A stretch of DNA of 64,000 bases, taken from positions 3,602,001 through 3,666,000 of the forward strand of contig NZ_CP047242.1 of NCBI RefSeq assembly GCF_009856605.1, read 5' to 3'. Under the pieces are notes generated by a model. It had not been told where the DNA came from. It saw nothing but the letters and a program-made list of their open reading frames with translations, and searched no databases. Made by a program: the position numbers and the translations under genes. The DNA is from Trichormus variabilis 0441 (GTDB lineage: Bacteria; Cyanobacteriota; Cyanobacteriia; Cyanobacteriales; Nostocaceae). Below are positions 37,473 to 46,792 of this stretch, piece after piece; the stretch's first letter is position 1, and every line of letters starts with the position of its first letter.

Positions 37473-38342
37473 ATGACAATTTTCACAAAAAACTCAGTTC
37501 CTCTTAGAGCAAGAGTAGAAACTATGTCAGCCTTTTCTTTGCCATCTGTAAATCCTTCTAGAGCAGATAGCGAAGTTATTTTACATGCAAAGGTAGAGGC
37601 ATTTTATTATGATAGATTTTTGGCCTTACGTAATGTTTACCTTCCTATCTACAAAAACCTAATTACAACTTTAATTGGACCTTCTGGCTGTGGTAAAAGC
37701 ACATTACTCCGGTGTTTTAATCGTCTCAATGATCTTATTCCCCAAACTCGCTTACAAGGGCAAATTATTTTTAAAGGACGCAATATTTATCATCCTCTAG
37801 AAGATGCCGTAGTTCTACGCCGCAACATTGGGATGGTCTTCCAAAAGCCAAATCCCTTTCCAAAATCTATCTATAATAATGTTGCCTTTGGTCTCCGCAT
37901 TCAGGGATATCGAGGAGATATAGATGAAATCGTTGAGCATTCATTACGTCAGGCTATCCTTTGGGATGAGGTCAAGAATAAACTTAAAGAAAATGCTCTA
38001 TCTCTTTCTGGTGGTCAGCAACAAAGGTTGTGTATCGCGCGAATGCTGGCTGTACAACCAGAGATAATTCTTATGGATGAACCTTGCTCTGCTCTTGATC
38101 CAACATCAACCAAGCAAATTGAAGCATTAATAAAAGAAATTAAGCAACAACATACTATTGTGATTGTTACCCATAATATGCAACAGGCTTCACGAATCTC
38201 TGATATGACTGCATTTTTCAATACTGAAATGATAGAAGGAAGCCGTACTGGTGAATTAGTCGAATATGATCACACACCTGTAATTTTTCAAAATCCAACA
38301 AGAGAAATTACTCGGCAATATGTGAATGGTTATTTCGGTTGA
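37473..38342 (+). CDS. pstB: PstB-like phosphate ABC transporter ATPase, orphan
   Basis: This 289-residue ABC ATPase has Walker [11 protein letters not shown], signature LSGGQQQRL and Walker [43 protein letters not shown] is diagnostic for PstB, and [18 protein letters not shown] continues the family pattern. A 35-residue N-terminal extension precedes the core (possible later start at MSAFSLPSV). PstB normally energises PstA/PstC, but no pstS, pstC or pstA gene is nearby. It lies 176 bp after the pseudo-pump and 216 bp before the DUF5132 gene, and may work with permeases encoded elsewhere. Confidence 0.87.
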   Translation: MTIFTKNSVPLRARVETMSAFSLPSVNPSRADSEVILHAKVEAFYYDRFLALRNVYLPIYKNLITTLIGPSGCGKSTLLRCFNRLNDLIPQTRLQGQIIFKGRNIYHPLEDAVVLRRNIGMVFQKPNPFPKSIYNNVAFGLRIQGYRGDIDEIVEHSLRQAILWDEVKNKLKENALSLSGGQQQRLCIARMLAVQPEIILMDEPCSALDPTSTKQIEALIKEIKQQHTIVIVTHNMQQASRISDMTAFFNTEMIEGSRTGELVEYDHTPVIFQNPTREITRQYVNGYFG

Positions 38343-38558
38343 ATTTTAAATATTTTTCAATGGTATAATTTCATCTATTTATGGGTAGATTATTCTAATT
38401 TTTTATTGGAATGATTCGATAAATAAGCTGCATCATTTTACAGGTAAATCAGCAAAACAATTAATGAAATAAGAGTTTTTACAAAAAAATACTATGAGGA
38501 AATTATCTATTTTTTATTGATACAATAAAGGTGTAAACATTCAGGAGACAATGATGTT

Positions 38559-38846
38559 ATGTCACCTAAAATTTTACCAGATGTTGAAAATTTAGTAGAA
38601 GACCTTGGCGTTCCGGGTATTGCCGCGATAGTGCTTCTGCCAGTTATCGTTCCAGTAGTAACGGGTGTTGGTAAACCAATAGCTAAAACAGCCATAAAAG
38701 GCGGAATTCTCCTCTATGAAAAGGGTAAAGGAGTAATTGCCGAAGTTGGTGAAACTTTTGAGGATACTATGGCTGAAGCCAAGGCTGAACTCGCTGAACA
38801 ACAATCTGAAGCTCACATGGAGACAATTGAACCATCTACTAAATAA
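38559..38846 (+). CDS. DUF5132 small membrane-associated protein
   Basis: The 95-residue protein has a hydrophobic segment (GIAAIVLLPVIVPVVTGVG, about residues 19-37). An amphipathic stretch (KPIAKTAIKGGILLYEKGKG) and a very acidic tail rich in A and E follow. This matches DUF5132, in which a glycine-rich helix is followed by KxLIKGGxxLYEKG. Function is unknown. An AGGAG at 38543-38547 lies 11 bases before the ATG, and an overlapping 14-codon frame begins at ATG 38551. The gene sits between two ATPase genes, which suggests it may assist a transporter. Confidence 0.75.
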   Translation: MSPKILPDVENLVEDLGVPGIAAIVLLPVIVPVVTGVGKPIAKTAIKGGILLYEKGKGVIAEVGETFEDTMAEAKAELAEQQSEAHMETIEPSTK

Positions 38847-38986
38847 GTACACTATCAACTCTAAGGAAATCTATGCTAGTGGTTGAATGTTGTAGTGTAC
38901 AGGTATAAAAATGCAATTTTTTTTGCAAGATGGGTGAAATATCCATCTTTTTTAGTATTTAAAATTTTTTAAAGTATCTAGAGTAT

Positions 38987-41725
38987 ATGAGACACAATTG
39001 GCTCAATTATGGTGATTTTCAAATATTGCTGAGACGGGTGTTACATAGAAATAAAAAGCCAAAAGTAGAATCTGATATTTCTACAAAATTATCAGCAAAA
39101 CTTCTTGATATTTCTACAAAAGATTTAGAAATATTACTGCGATCGCTCAATACATCCATTGAAGGTTTAAGTGAAATTGAATCGGAAATTCATTTAGAAA
39201 AATACGGATTAAATGAAATTGCCCGTGAGAGACCACCAAAATGGTATATTCAGATATTTAAAACTTTTCAAAATCCTTTAGTTATTCTCTTGATATCTTT
39301 GGCAATCGTCTCCTTGATGACAGGTGATATCAAAGCCGCCGTGATTATTTTCATCATGGTTGTCTTTAGTGTGTTGCTACGTTTTTCTCAAGAGTTTCGT
39401 TCTAGTCTAGCCGCCGAAAAACTCCGAGAAATGGTCAAAACAACTGCAACTGTTAGCCGCAAAGATCAGCGTCAAGATATTCCCCCAGAAATGCTTCAAG
39501 AATATGGTATTACTCTCCATCCCCATGAAGCAGAAAGAAAAGAAATTTCCATCAAGTTTTTAGTCCCAGGAGATATTATTTACCTCTCAGCCGGAGATAT
39601 GATTCCCGCAGATGTGAGATTAATTACTGCTAAAGATTTATTTATCAGTCAGGGTGCGTTAACAGGAGAATCTCTACCCGTAGAAAAACATCCTACTTTA
39701 CCCGCAGGTCAAACCCAAAGCGAAAACCCACTAGAATTAGTGAACATTTGTTTTATGGGTACTAACATTGTTAGCGGTACAGGTACGGCAGTAGTGGTAC
39801 AAACTGGTAGCAATACTTACTTAGGTGCATTAGCTCAAACTCTGGTCGGTCAGAAAACACTCTCTAGTTTTGACAAAGGAGTAAATGGCATTAGCTTCTT
39901 GCTATTGCGGTTTATGCTGGTCATTGCACCTTTAGTATTTTTCATCAATGGCTTAATTAAAGGTAATTGGACAGAGGCTTTCTTTTTTGCGTTATCTGTA
40001 GCTGTAGGGTTAACGCCAGAGATGCTACCGATGATTGTAACGGCTAATTTGGGTAGAGGTGCGATCGCTATGTCTGAGAAAAAAGTGATCGTCAAAAATA
40101 TCGACTCCATCCAAAGCCTTGGTGCAATGGATATTCTTTGTACCGATAAAACAGGTACTCTCACCCAAGATAAAATTATTTTGGAAATGCACCTGGATGT
40201 TTATGGTGAAGAAAATGACGAAGTTTTAGAGTATGCCTATCTCAATAGCTTTTATCAAACAGGGTTAAAAAACTTACTAGATGTAGCTGTACTCGAACAC
40301 ATCGAGTTACACGAATCTCTGAAAGTTGAAAAAGATTTCCGCAAAATTGATGAAATTCCTTTTGATTTTATCCGCCGTCGGATGTCGGTAGTAGTAGAAG
40401 AAACTCATCACAAGCATATATTAATTTGCAAAGGCGCAGTCGAAGAAATTCTGCAAGTTTGTACCCAAGTCCAAGGTAATGAACAGATTGTACCGATGGA
40501 TGAATCAGCCCACACCCAAACGCTGCAATTAGACAAGGATTTAAATGAAGATGGTTTACGGGTGATTGCTGTTGCTTATAAAGAACTACCACCCGACCAA
40601 CTCACATACTCAGTTGTCGATGAGTCTAATCTGATTCTACTAGGGTTCATTGCTTTTCTCGACCCTCCTAAAGAATCAGCAGCCCAAGCAATTAACGCCC
40701 TGAATCGCAATGGCATCCAAGTAAAAATCTTAACAGGTGATAATGAAATTATTACTCGCAAAACCTGTAAAGATGTGGGTTTATACGTTCACCACACACT
40801 CTTGGGTAACGAAGTTGAAAAATTATCTGATGAGGAATTAGCAGAAATAGCAGTCACAACAACTATTTTTGCCAAACTATCTCCCCTACAAAAAGCTAGA
40901 ATCATTCAAGTTTTACGCCGTAAAAATCACATAGTCGGCTTTTTGGGGGATGGAATTAATGATGCAGCAGCTTTACGAGAAGCTGATGTTGGTATCTCTG
41001 TGGACACAGCCGTAGATATTGCCAAAGAGTCAGCAGATATTATCCTGTTAGAAAAAAGCTTGTTGGTACTGGAAGCAGGTGTAAATGAAGGGCGCAAGAC
41101 CTTCGGCAATATTGTTAAATATATCAAAATGGGTACAAGTTCCAACTTTGGCAATATGTTCAGTATGTTGGGAGCAAGTGCCTTGCTACCATTTTTACCA
41201 ATGAATCCAGTACAAATACTTTTAAATAATCTACTCTACGATTTTTCCCAAACTGGCATTCCCTTCGATCATGTAGATCCAGAATACCTAACTAAACCGC
41301 GTAAATGGCAGATTAATGATATCCAGAAGTTTATGCTCTACATCGGCCCCATGAGTTCGATTTTTGACTATGGGACATTTGCTTTAATGTGGTTTGTCTT
41401 TGGTGCTAACTCGGTAGAAAAACAAGCACTATTTCAAACAGGTTGGTTTGTCGAAAGTTTATTAACCCAAACCCTCATTGTTCACATTATCCGTACTGCG
41501 AAAATTCCCCTCATTCAAAGTACAGCAGCGTTGCCTACGCTACTAGTGACCGTGACAATTATGACACTGGGAATTTATATTCCTTTCTCTCCGATTGCAT
41601 CCGGTTTAGGATTTGTGCCTTTACCCGCCAGCTATTTTCTCTGGTTAGGGTTGATTTTATCTAGTTACTGTGTATTGACACAGTTAGTAAAAACCTGGTT
41701 TGTGAAAAAATACGGCTACAACTAA
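38987..41725 (+). CDS. mgtA: Magnesium-translocating P-type ATPase (MgtA, P3B)
   Basis: This 912-residue pump has all catalytic motifs: TGES (GALTGESLPVEK), the phosphorylation loop DILCTDKTGTLTQDK, KILTGDNEI and FLGDGINDAAALREADVGIS. The N-terminal cytosolic part with LNEIARERPPKWYIQIFKTFQNPLVILL and the membrane motif VGLTPEMLPMIVTANL are typical of the MgtA/MgtB group, which imports Mg2+. The end FPMNPVQILLNNLLYDFSQ-like region (FLPMNPVQILLNNLLYDFSQ) is also characteristic. Unlike enteric mgtA, I see no recognisable leader riboswitch in the 140-bp upstream gap. It closes the four-gene cluster. Confidence 0.93.
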   Translation: MRHNWLNYGDFQILLRRVLHRNKKPKVESDISTKLSAKLLDISTKDLEILLRSLNTSIEGLSEIESEIHLEKYGLNEIARERPPKWYIQIFKTFQNPLVILLISLAIVSLMTGDIKAAVIIFIMVVFSVLLRFSQEFRSSLAAEKLREMVKTTATVSRKDQRQDIPPEMLQEYGITLHPHEAERKEISIKFLVPGDIIYLSAGDMIPADVRLITAKDLFISQGALTGESLPVEKHPTLPAGQTQSENPLELVNICFMGTNIVSGTGTAVVVQTGSNTYLGALAQTLVGQKTLSSFDKGVNGISFLLLRFMLVIAPLVFFINGLIKGNWTEAFFFALSVAVGLTPEMLPMIVTANLGRGAIAMSEKKVIVKNIDSIQSLGAMDILCTDKTGTLTQDKIILEMHLDVYGEENDEVLEYAYLNSFYQTGLKNLLDVAVLEHIELHESLKVEKDFRKIDEIPFDFIRRRMSVVVEETHHKHILICKGAVEEILQVCTQVQGNEQIVPMDESAHTQTLQLDKDLNEDGLRVIAVAYKELPPDQLTYSVVDESNLILLGFIAFLDPPKESAAQAINALNRNGIQVKILTGDNEIITRKTCKDVGLYVHHTLLGNEVEKLSDEELAEIAVTTTIFAKLSPLQKARIIQVLRRKNHIVGFLGDGINDAAALREADVGISVDTAVDIAKESADIILLEKSLLVLEAGVNEGRKTFGNIVKYIKMGTSSNFGNMFSMLGASALLPFLPMNPVQILLNNLLYDFSQTGIPFDHVDPEYLTKPRKWQINDIQKFMLYIGPMSSIFDYGTFALMWFVFGANSVEKQALFQTGWFVESLLTQTLIVHIIRTAKIPLIQSTAALPTLLVTVTIMTLGIYIPFSPIASGLGFVPLPASYFLWLGLILSSYCVLTQLVKTWFVKKYGYN

Positions 41726-41770
41726 ACAACACCTCCAGCAACCGCCTTGAGTGGGGTCAGGATTCCACGC

Positions 41771-41854
41771 TCAGAGGTTTGACATTCCATATTTCTGGCA
41801 ATATTCAAGAATCGTCCGATCTGAGGAAAATTTGCCAATTCGAGCTATATTCAT
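41771..41854 (-). pseudogene. 3' terminal fragment of a glycogen phosphorylase gene
   Basis: From 41854 down to the stop at 41773-41771 the minus strand reads MNIARIGKFSSDRTILEYCQ and then KYGMSNL. This closely matches the C-terminal end of glycogen/starch phosphorylases (IARxGKFSSDRTIxEYxxxIW). The upstream 800 codons are missing. The fragment lies at the right edge of the ATPase segment, next to sigB2, and probably arrived or was left behind during the rearrangement. Confidence 0.7.
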
Positions 41855-41953
41855 CAGTAAGATTGGCAATGTGCTTCAAGCCGGGATCGTTTCACAGAGA
41901 AGTAAACCCCTAAAAAAATCGCCCCCTGAATGAGTTCAGGAGGCGCGGAGATT

Positions 41954-41980
41954 TGTACAGACGTAGCGGTGCTACGTCTT
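41954..41980. repeat. Palindrome AGACGTAGC-GGT-GCTACGTCT downstream of sigB2
   Basis: A nine-base inverted repeat around GGT lies just after the stop of the minus-strand sigma gene. It is similar in style to the AGACGCG palindromes elsewhere in the window and may help transcription stop. Confidence 0.5.
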
Positions 41981-41986
41981 GATAAT

Positions 41987-42970
41987 TTAGCTGGCGACGT
42001 ATTCTTTGACATTGGCTCGACGGCGACGCAGATGAGCTAGTGCTTGATGTTCTAATTGGCGGACGCGTTCACGACTGAGGTTCAATCGTTCACCGACTTT
42101 CGCCAAGGACAATTCGTTACCGTCTAGTAAGCCAAAGCGCAAGGCTACGACTTCTCGCTGTTGGGGTGTGAGTTCTGCCAAGAGAGTATTCAAGTCTTGG
42201 CGCAAGAATTCTTGAGTGGTGTAATACTCTGGTGATGGGCCTTCATCTTCGAGCATTTCTTGCAGTTCTGTATCCTGGTTGTCACCAACTTTCACATCGA
42301 GAGAAACTGGTTGACGCGCCATGTTCAGATACTCACGAATCTGAGCAGGTTCTAGTTCTAGTTCTTTGGCGATTTCTGCCGGTGAAGGAGAACGCCCCAA
42401 GGTTTGAGCTAGTTCGCGTTGAACTTTTTTGATTTTGTTTAGTTTCTCGGTAATATGGATAGGTAACCTGATGGTACGACCTTGTTGAGCGATCGCACGG
42501 GTAATCGCTTGGCGAATCCACCAGTAAGCGTAGGTTGAGAATTTGTAACCCCTCATCGGGTCAAACTTCTCTACGCCTCTTTCTAGTCCTAGAGTTCCTT
42601 CTTGGATTAAATCTAGGAACTCCATGTTCCGCTTTTGGTATTTCTTGGCAATCGCCACTACCAAACGCAGGTTCGCTTCAATCATTTTTTGCTTGGCTCG
42701 CTTACCCTGAGTTACAGTCTGTTTCACCTCTGTTTCAGACTTTTGAACGTGGTCAGCCCACTCTGGTAAACTCGGTTCTCGATCCAATTTTTTCGCTAAA
42801 GCCTCTTTAGCGTCAATCAGCGACATCATTTGCTGCACCTGCTTCCCGTAAACAATCTCTTGCTCACGGGTGAGCAGGGGTACACGACCAATTTCGCGCA
42901 GATAGGTTCGCACCATATCAGCCGTGAATTTGGTATTTGTGTCTTCTGTGTGGGTGTTAACAGTAGGCAT
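41987..42970 (-). CDS. sigB2: Group 2 RNA polymerase sigma factor (SigB-like)
   Basis: The sigma-70 group 2 protein (327 residues from ATG 42970) lacks region 1.1. It contains region 1.2 ([21 protein letters not shown]), region 2 (NLRLVVAIAKKYQKRNMEFLDLIQEGTLG, then [19 protein letters not shown]), region 3 and region 4.2 (KVGERLNLSRERVRQLEHQAL). The open frame continues to a TTG at 43018. The ATG gives MPTVNTHTEDTN, a familiar start, with AGAGG about 11 bases upstream. It is related to but clearly distinct from the SigD-like protein 19 kb away. The symbol follows remembered Anabaena PCC 7120 gene order and is tentative. Confidence 0.82.
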   Translation of the reverse strand: MPTVNTHTEDTNTKFTADMVRTYLREIGRVPLLTREQEIVYGKQVQQMMSLIDAKEALAKKLDREPSLPEWADHVQKSETEVKQTVTQGKRAKQKMIEANLRLVVAIAKKYQKRNMEFLDLIQEGTLGLERGVEKFDPMRGYKFSTYAYWWIRQAITRAIAQQGRTIRLPIHITEKLNKIKKVQRELAQTLGRSPSPAEIAKELELEPAQIREYLNMARQPVSLDVKVGDNQDTELQEMLEDEGPSPEYYTTQEFLRQDLNTLLAELTPQQREVVALRFGLLDGNELSLAKVGERLNLSRERVRQLEHQALAHLRRRRANVKEYVAS

Positions 42971-43532
42971 TGGTGCGTTGTCCTCTACTCCGTAAACACA
43001 ATCAATATTGAGTAACAAATTTAGCTAGTAAACATCGTCCGCATCTCACAGAACTCAAGGCGCTACCAAACTTAAACAATTTCATGTATCCGTTTTCTAG
43101 AAGGCGCTGCCTTGAGATAGGTTCCCCTACCATCCGACAATGTTTTAATGTCTTACAAGCACAGTGGTCAATTTTCCAGAATTCTTTCTCTATTTCAGTT
43201 ACTGGCAGTAACTGGTCAATACGAAGTCAGTATGAGTTCCACTTAGTTTTATATTAAGACAAATCAGGTGGATAGTAAAGTAGCCAAAAGAAGGATATGG
43301 ATTATAGTGTAAAATTGCTTTTTTTATAAAAAGATTTTTAAGTTCCTTAGAAAAGCTAACTATACCTATAGTGACGCGAAAACCCCCTCTTCTGTTGCCT
43401 GCCAGTAGGGAGATAACCGAACTGTATGGGGTAAGGGTTTACTACTTACGTAGTTAGTTGTCGGTTGTCAGAGACGCGATTAATCGCGTCTGTACAGTTG
43501 TCTCTGCTGCTCTGCTCCCCCTGCTTCTCACA
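42971..43532. promoter_or_regulatory. Intergenic region upstream of sigB2
   Basis: This holds the sigB2 promoter side (42971-43330), then the 20-bp palindrome at 43472-43491 and heptamer-like TTGTCGG/TTGTCAG units. No gene is supported. The 350 bp of unique sequence before the sigma gene is long for a leader, so upstream control is likely. Confidence 0.45.
43472..43491. repeat. Copy 2 of the 20-bp palindrome AGACGCGATTAATCGCGTCT
   Basis: This perfect palindrome is identical to the copy at 61674-61693 and differs by one base from that at 22650-22669. It lies 40 bp after the stop of the HerA-like gene on the minus strand. Confidence 0.75.
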
Positions 43533-45272
43533 CTAGAATCCCAAATCGGCTTTGGCTAGTTCAGCTGCTGCGAATACTTCTGCGTCTGGTTTTTCTTCCC
43601 ATGCTGCATCGCCAATTTCCGCATAGAAGGTTGAATCATAGGGGCGAGTCCGGACTACCACAGGCATAGGTACGGCATGACCTAAAATTAAAGCTTGTTG
43701 CTTGGAGTCTAGCTTGGCTAAAACTGACCTGAGACCACCAGCCCCTGATACGCCGGTGAAGATGGCATCAATGTCTTTGTCGTCATTTAGTAAGGCGGTG
43801 ATGCGTGTCCCAATTTGGGACATAACTTCATTATCTATGCCTGAAGGTCGTTGATCAACTACCAAAAGGGTGACGAAATATTTACGCAGTTCACGGGCAA
43901 TTGTGCCGAATATAGTACTTTGAACGATCGCCGGGTCTAGAAAGCGATGCGCTTCTTCTATTGTAATCATTAATGGCGTTGGGCGATCGCTGGGATTTTT
44001 GCTTTGTAGGAATTTATCAGCTTTGCGGACGTAATGCTCATGAATCCGTCTGGTGATCATGTTAGTCACCAGCATATAAGAGAGCATATTCGACTGGGAA
44101 CCAAATTCTATAACGACATTTTTGCCGGCTTCTAAAGATTGTAAAATTTTATTAATATAATTTTGGGGGCAAACTGCCCGCATATATTTAAGACCATCTA
44201 AGCGTAAGAGTTTACGCTGTAACGCCATAATTGAGCCTTTGTGTCCCCGCTTCTCATCACAAAACATCTCAATTTCTTCATTAGTCATATTCAGCAGTTG
44301 GACAATCCAAGATTTGCCGAATTCACTATATAAGATGTTGGCGTTATCTAAGGCTGCTTCCGATAAGCCTAAATCTCGACTACATAATTTAATATCTTCG
44401 ACTTCGATTTGCTCATAACTCAAATAAAGTTCTTGGGAATCTCTGACACCCCGGCGCTTGGTTGATTCCGGGTCGAGGGTATATACTTCGACTCTCCCCG
44501 GAAACAGTTGCTTGAGTCCCTTAACGGTGTTGACATTCTTTCCTTCCGCTACTGCTTCCCAGCCATATTCGGAGTGCATATCAAATATCAAGTTAACCGC
44601 CGCATTCTTACGAATCACCCCAGCTAAGAGTAAGCGGGTGAGGAAAGATTTACCCGTACCCGATTTACCAAACACTCCGTTACTACGTTCGACAAACCGA
44701 TTTAAATCAATACATACGGGAACATCCATATCTAAGGGTTTACCAATGGAAAAGTTTTTCCGTTGGATGTCGTCTTCCCAACCAAACACTCGCCGAAAAT
44801 CATCCACGCTGGCTTCATAAACTTGGCTGAAGTGACTGGGGATAGTTTTCACGGGGAGTAATTCCATCGTCGTACTAGTTTGGGGTTGAAAAGAAGCCAA
44901 ACCTGTGGAAGATGGGACAAAAGGATTTACAGATTTACCATCTGTTGCTGTCAAAGACTCATTAGATTCAGGGGTGAACATTAGCATTGGTGAGAGGTTA
45001 ATCGTTCCATAAGTCCCACTCCCGGCTAAAACGTCCCGTAAAAAAGTGTCCTCCCAACTGGGGGGACTAGCAATAATGCGCGCGTTAGCAGTTCCCAAGG
45101 CTACATCTGTCAGCATACAGAAAAAGCGCGATCGCATCCCTTGGACTACCAAAAACTTACCTACCCGCATATCCTCAACGGAAATATCCGGGTGTAAGCG
45201 CACTTCTAAACCCTCAGTGAGAGAACCTTGAATTACTGAACCTAATGGTTGTTGTGGATTGTCATTGGTCAT
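43533..45272 (-). CDS. HerA-like DNA-translocase family ATPase
   Basis: This 579-residue ATPase of the HerA/FtsK class starts with a HAS-barrel-like domain (about residues 8-100, GSVIQGSLTEGLEVRLHP). The Walker A motif is GKSGTGKS at 202-209 (NGVFGKSGTGKSFLTRLLLAG). Walker B is in TPLMITIEEAHRFL, and an arginine-finger region lies near GTIARELRKYFVTLLVVDQRPSGID. The family translocates DNA, in archaea together with NurA nuclease, and is widespread in cyanobacteria without NurA. No nuclease gene stands beside it. The gap to the GST gene upstream is filled with heptamer repeats. Confidence 0.85.
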   Translation of the reverse strand: MTNDNPQQPLGSVIQGSLTEGLEVRLHPDISVEDMRVGKFLVVQGMRSRFFCMLTDVALGTANARIIASPPSWEDTFLRDVLAGSGTYGTINLSPMLMFTPESNESLTATDGKSVNPFVPSSTGLASFQPQTSTTMELLPVKTIPSHFSQVYEASVDDFRRVFGWEDDIQRKNFSIGKPLDMDVPVCIDLNRFVERSNGVFGKSGTGKSFLTRLLLAGVIRKNAAVNLIFDMHSEYGWEAVAEGKNVNTVKGLKQLFPGRVEVYTLDPESTKRRGVRDSQELYLSYEQIEVEDIKLCSRDLGLSEAALDNANILYSEFGKSWIVQLLNMTNEEIEMFCDEKRGHKGSIMALQRKLLRLDGLKYMRAVCPQNYINKILQSLEAGKNVVIEFGSQSNMLSYMLVTNMITRRIHEHYVRKADKFLQSKNPSDRPTPLMITIEEAHRFLDPAIVQSTIFGTIARELRKYFVTLLVVDQRPSGIDNEVMSQIGTRITALLNDDKDIDAIFTGVSGAGGLRSVLAKLDSKQQALILGHAVPMPVVVRTRPYDSTFYAEIGDAAWEEKPDAEVFAAAELAKADLGF

Positions 45273-45284
45273 TAGTCATTAGTC

Positions 45285-45347
45285 AGTTGTCAGTTGTCAG
45301 TTGTCAGTTGTCAGTTGTCAGTTGTCAGTTGTCAGTTGTCTTCCCCT
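45285..45347. repeat. Nine tandem copies of AGTTGTC
   Basis: Nine perfect heptamers occupy 45285-45347, preceded by related TTAGTCA units. They lie just upstream of the HerA-like start codon, within its leader. Perfect identity suggests active slippage, and copy number probably varies between strains. Confidence 0.9.
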
Positions 45348-45382
45348 GCTCCCTCTGCTCCCCCTGCTTCCCTCGCCACTAC

Positions 45383-46174
45383 CTAATCAATTTGAATAGA
45401 CGTAGGCGCGCCACCGGTGGGTGGTTTACCAATTAGGGGTTTGCGGAATTGGGTGTAGATGCGATCGCGCCAGGCAAAAAAGGCTGCATAATCAGGGTTA
45501 TCGGCTAATGATGGTACACCTTTACCTGCAATACTGGCGGGTAAGTCTAAATAAGAACCCTCTGGGAATTTTAACAGTATTGATAAACCAGCTACGGCTA
45601 AATCAGCCAAAGTGGGTTCGTCCCCGGTTAAATAAGGACTATCTGCTAACAATAGTGTAAGTGCTTCTAGGTCTTGTTTTAAATCTGCGATCGCTGACTT
45701 AACCACATCTGGACTATAACCAACACCAAATCCCAAAACTGTCAGCAAATCTGTGGGTACGCCTTCAACTAAGGTTTTGAGTACGTCTGGTGTGGAGGTG
45801 GGTAATAAAGCTTTGCGGAAACTTTGGTCTTGACTGATAGCTGAAAATAGTGCTTTTCTTCCTTTAATACCGATGGACTCATCAGCCCATTCTTCTATTA
45901 ATAAAGTTAAACCTCTTTGTTTGGGGTCTGTTGGTAAAAGAGGACGGTCTGGATATTCTAAGTCTAAATATTTGGCGATCGCTGTTGAGTCGGAAATATA
46001 TCTGTTACCATCTTTCAAGACTGGCACTTGTTTTTGTCCAGTTAACCTGAATAACTCTACCTGTCCAATTCCTGGGGTAACCTCAATTTTGCGATATTCT
46101 AATCCTTTGTAATCGAGAATTAGCCGTACTTTTTCTGAGTATTGGGAGAACTCCCATTGGTATAATTCTAACAT
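45383..46174 (-). CDS. Glutathione S-transferase family protein
   Basis: This 263-residue protein has an N-terminal thioredoxin-like domain (MLELYQWEFSQYSEKVRLILDYKGL, cis-Pro in QKQVPVLKDG, then DSTAIAKYLD). An all-helical C-terminal domain follows with the conserved YLTGDEPTLADLAVAGL motif. The usual CPxC or Tyr site is replaced by SQYSEK, so a Ser-type or non-conjugating GST is likely. The helical domain is longer than usual, with an insert near PTDLLTVLGFGVGYSPD. Substrate is unknown. Confidence 0.85.
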   Translation of the reverse strand: MLELYQWEFSQYSEKVRLILDYKGLEYRKIEVTPGIGQVELFRLTGQKQVPVLKDGNRYISDSTAIAKYLDLEYPDRPLLPTDPKQRGLTLLIEEWADESIGIKGRKALFSAISQDQSFRKALLPTSTPDVLKTLVEGVPTDLLTVLGFGVGYSPDVVKSAIADLKQDLEALTLLLADSPYLTGDEPTLADLAVAGLSILLKFPEGSYLDLPASIAGKGVPSLADNPDYAAFFAWRDRIYTQFRKPLIGKPPTGGAPTSIQID

Positions 46175-46792
46175 AATTTATCTCTCTTTACGGAGTAATC
46201 AATCAACTTCCTAATTGTAACTGTACTTTCAGTAAATTTCCGGTGTAAATCATTAATTTCCCACCTCATTTATCAGGGAGATAAAGTCTATTTTTTCCTA
46301 TTTATTTTTGTCAAATATCGATTTTTGTTTTATATTATTTTGGGAACGCCTATTTGCACTTAATCATCATTTGCACAGTAATTATATTTTGTTTTTACTG
46401 CTATAGTCTCAGCTTGTGCTGAAAAAAAACTAAATAGTTTCCTTTACCTATTACCTGAATCCAAAAAGTGTAATTAAGCCATGCTGCGTCAATAAAAATC
46501 AAAGCAGACTGCTATACATAAATCCTATTTGGTTATGGAAAAATTTAAGTATCTGTGGGCTGGGAATTACCCACCACAAAAGTAATACGATGGACAATGC
46601 CCATAGGCATATTTCAGAAATCCAGGATGAATCCCATATATTATTTCTGTGTTAAATACAAATTAGTTATCAGATTTTTCCACACACAGCATATTTTTGA
46701 ATACAAATCTTACTTCTGTGGTTAGATTTTGTTGGTTGGAAAATGTTATAAATCTTTATGTAACCTAATTCAAATTAAAACAAACAAAAATT
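46175..46792. other. 618-bp divergent intergenic region (GST / fasciclin)
   Basis: It is AT-rich. A dispersed-repeat remnant lies at about 46550-46615, with GTGGGCTGGG/ACCCACC and GGACAATGCCCATAGGCAT. Its core resembles the GGGCAATGCCC repeat near 31590. No gene can be supported. Promoters for both neighbours must lie here. Confidence 0.45.

Noticed and set aside
38847..38986. Mg2+ riboswitch before mgtA
   Set aside because: The 140-bp gap shows no M-box-like or mgtA-leader-like structure that I can recognise.
43600..45100. HerA-NurA operon
   Set aside because: No NurA-like nuclease gene flanks the HerA-like ATPase on either side.
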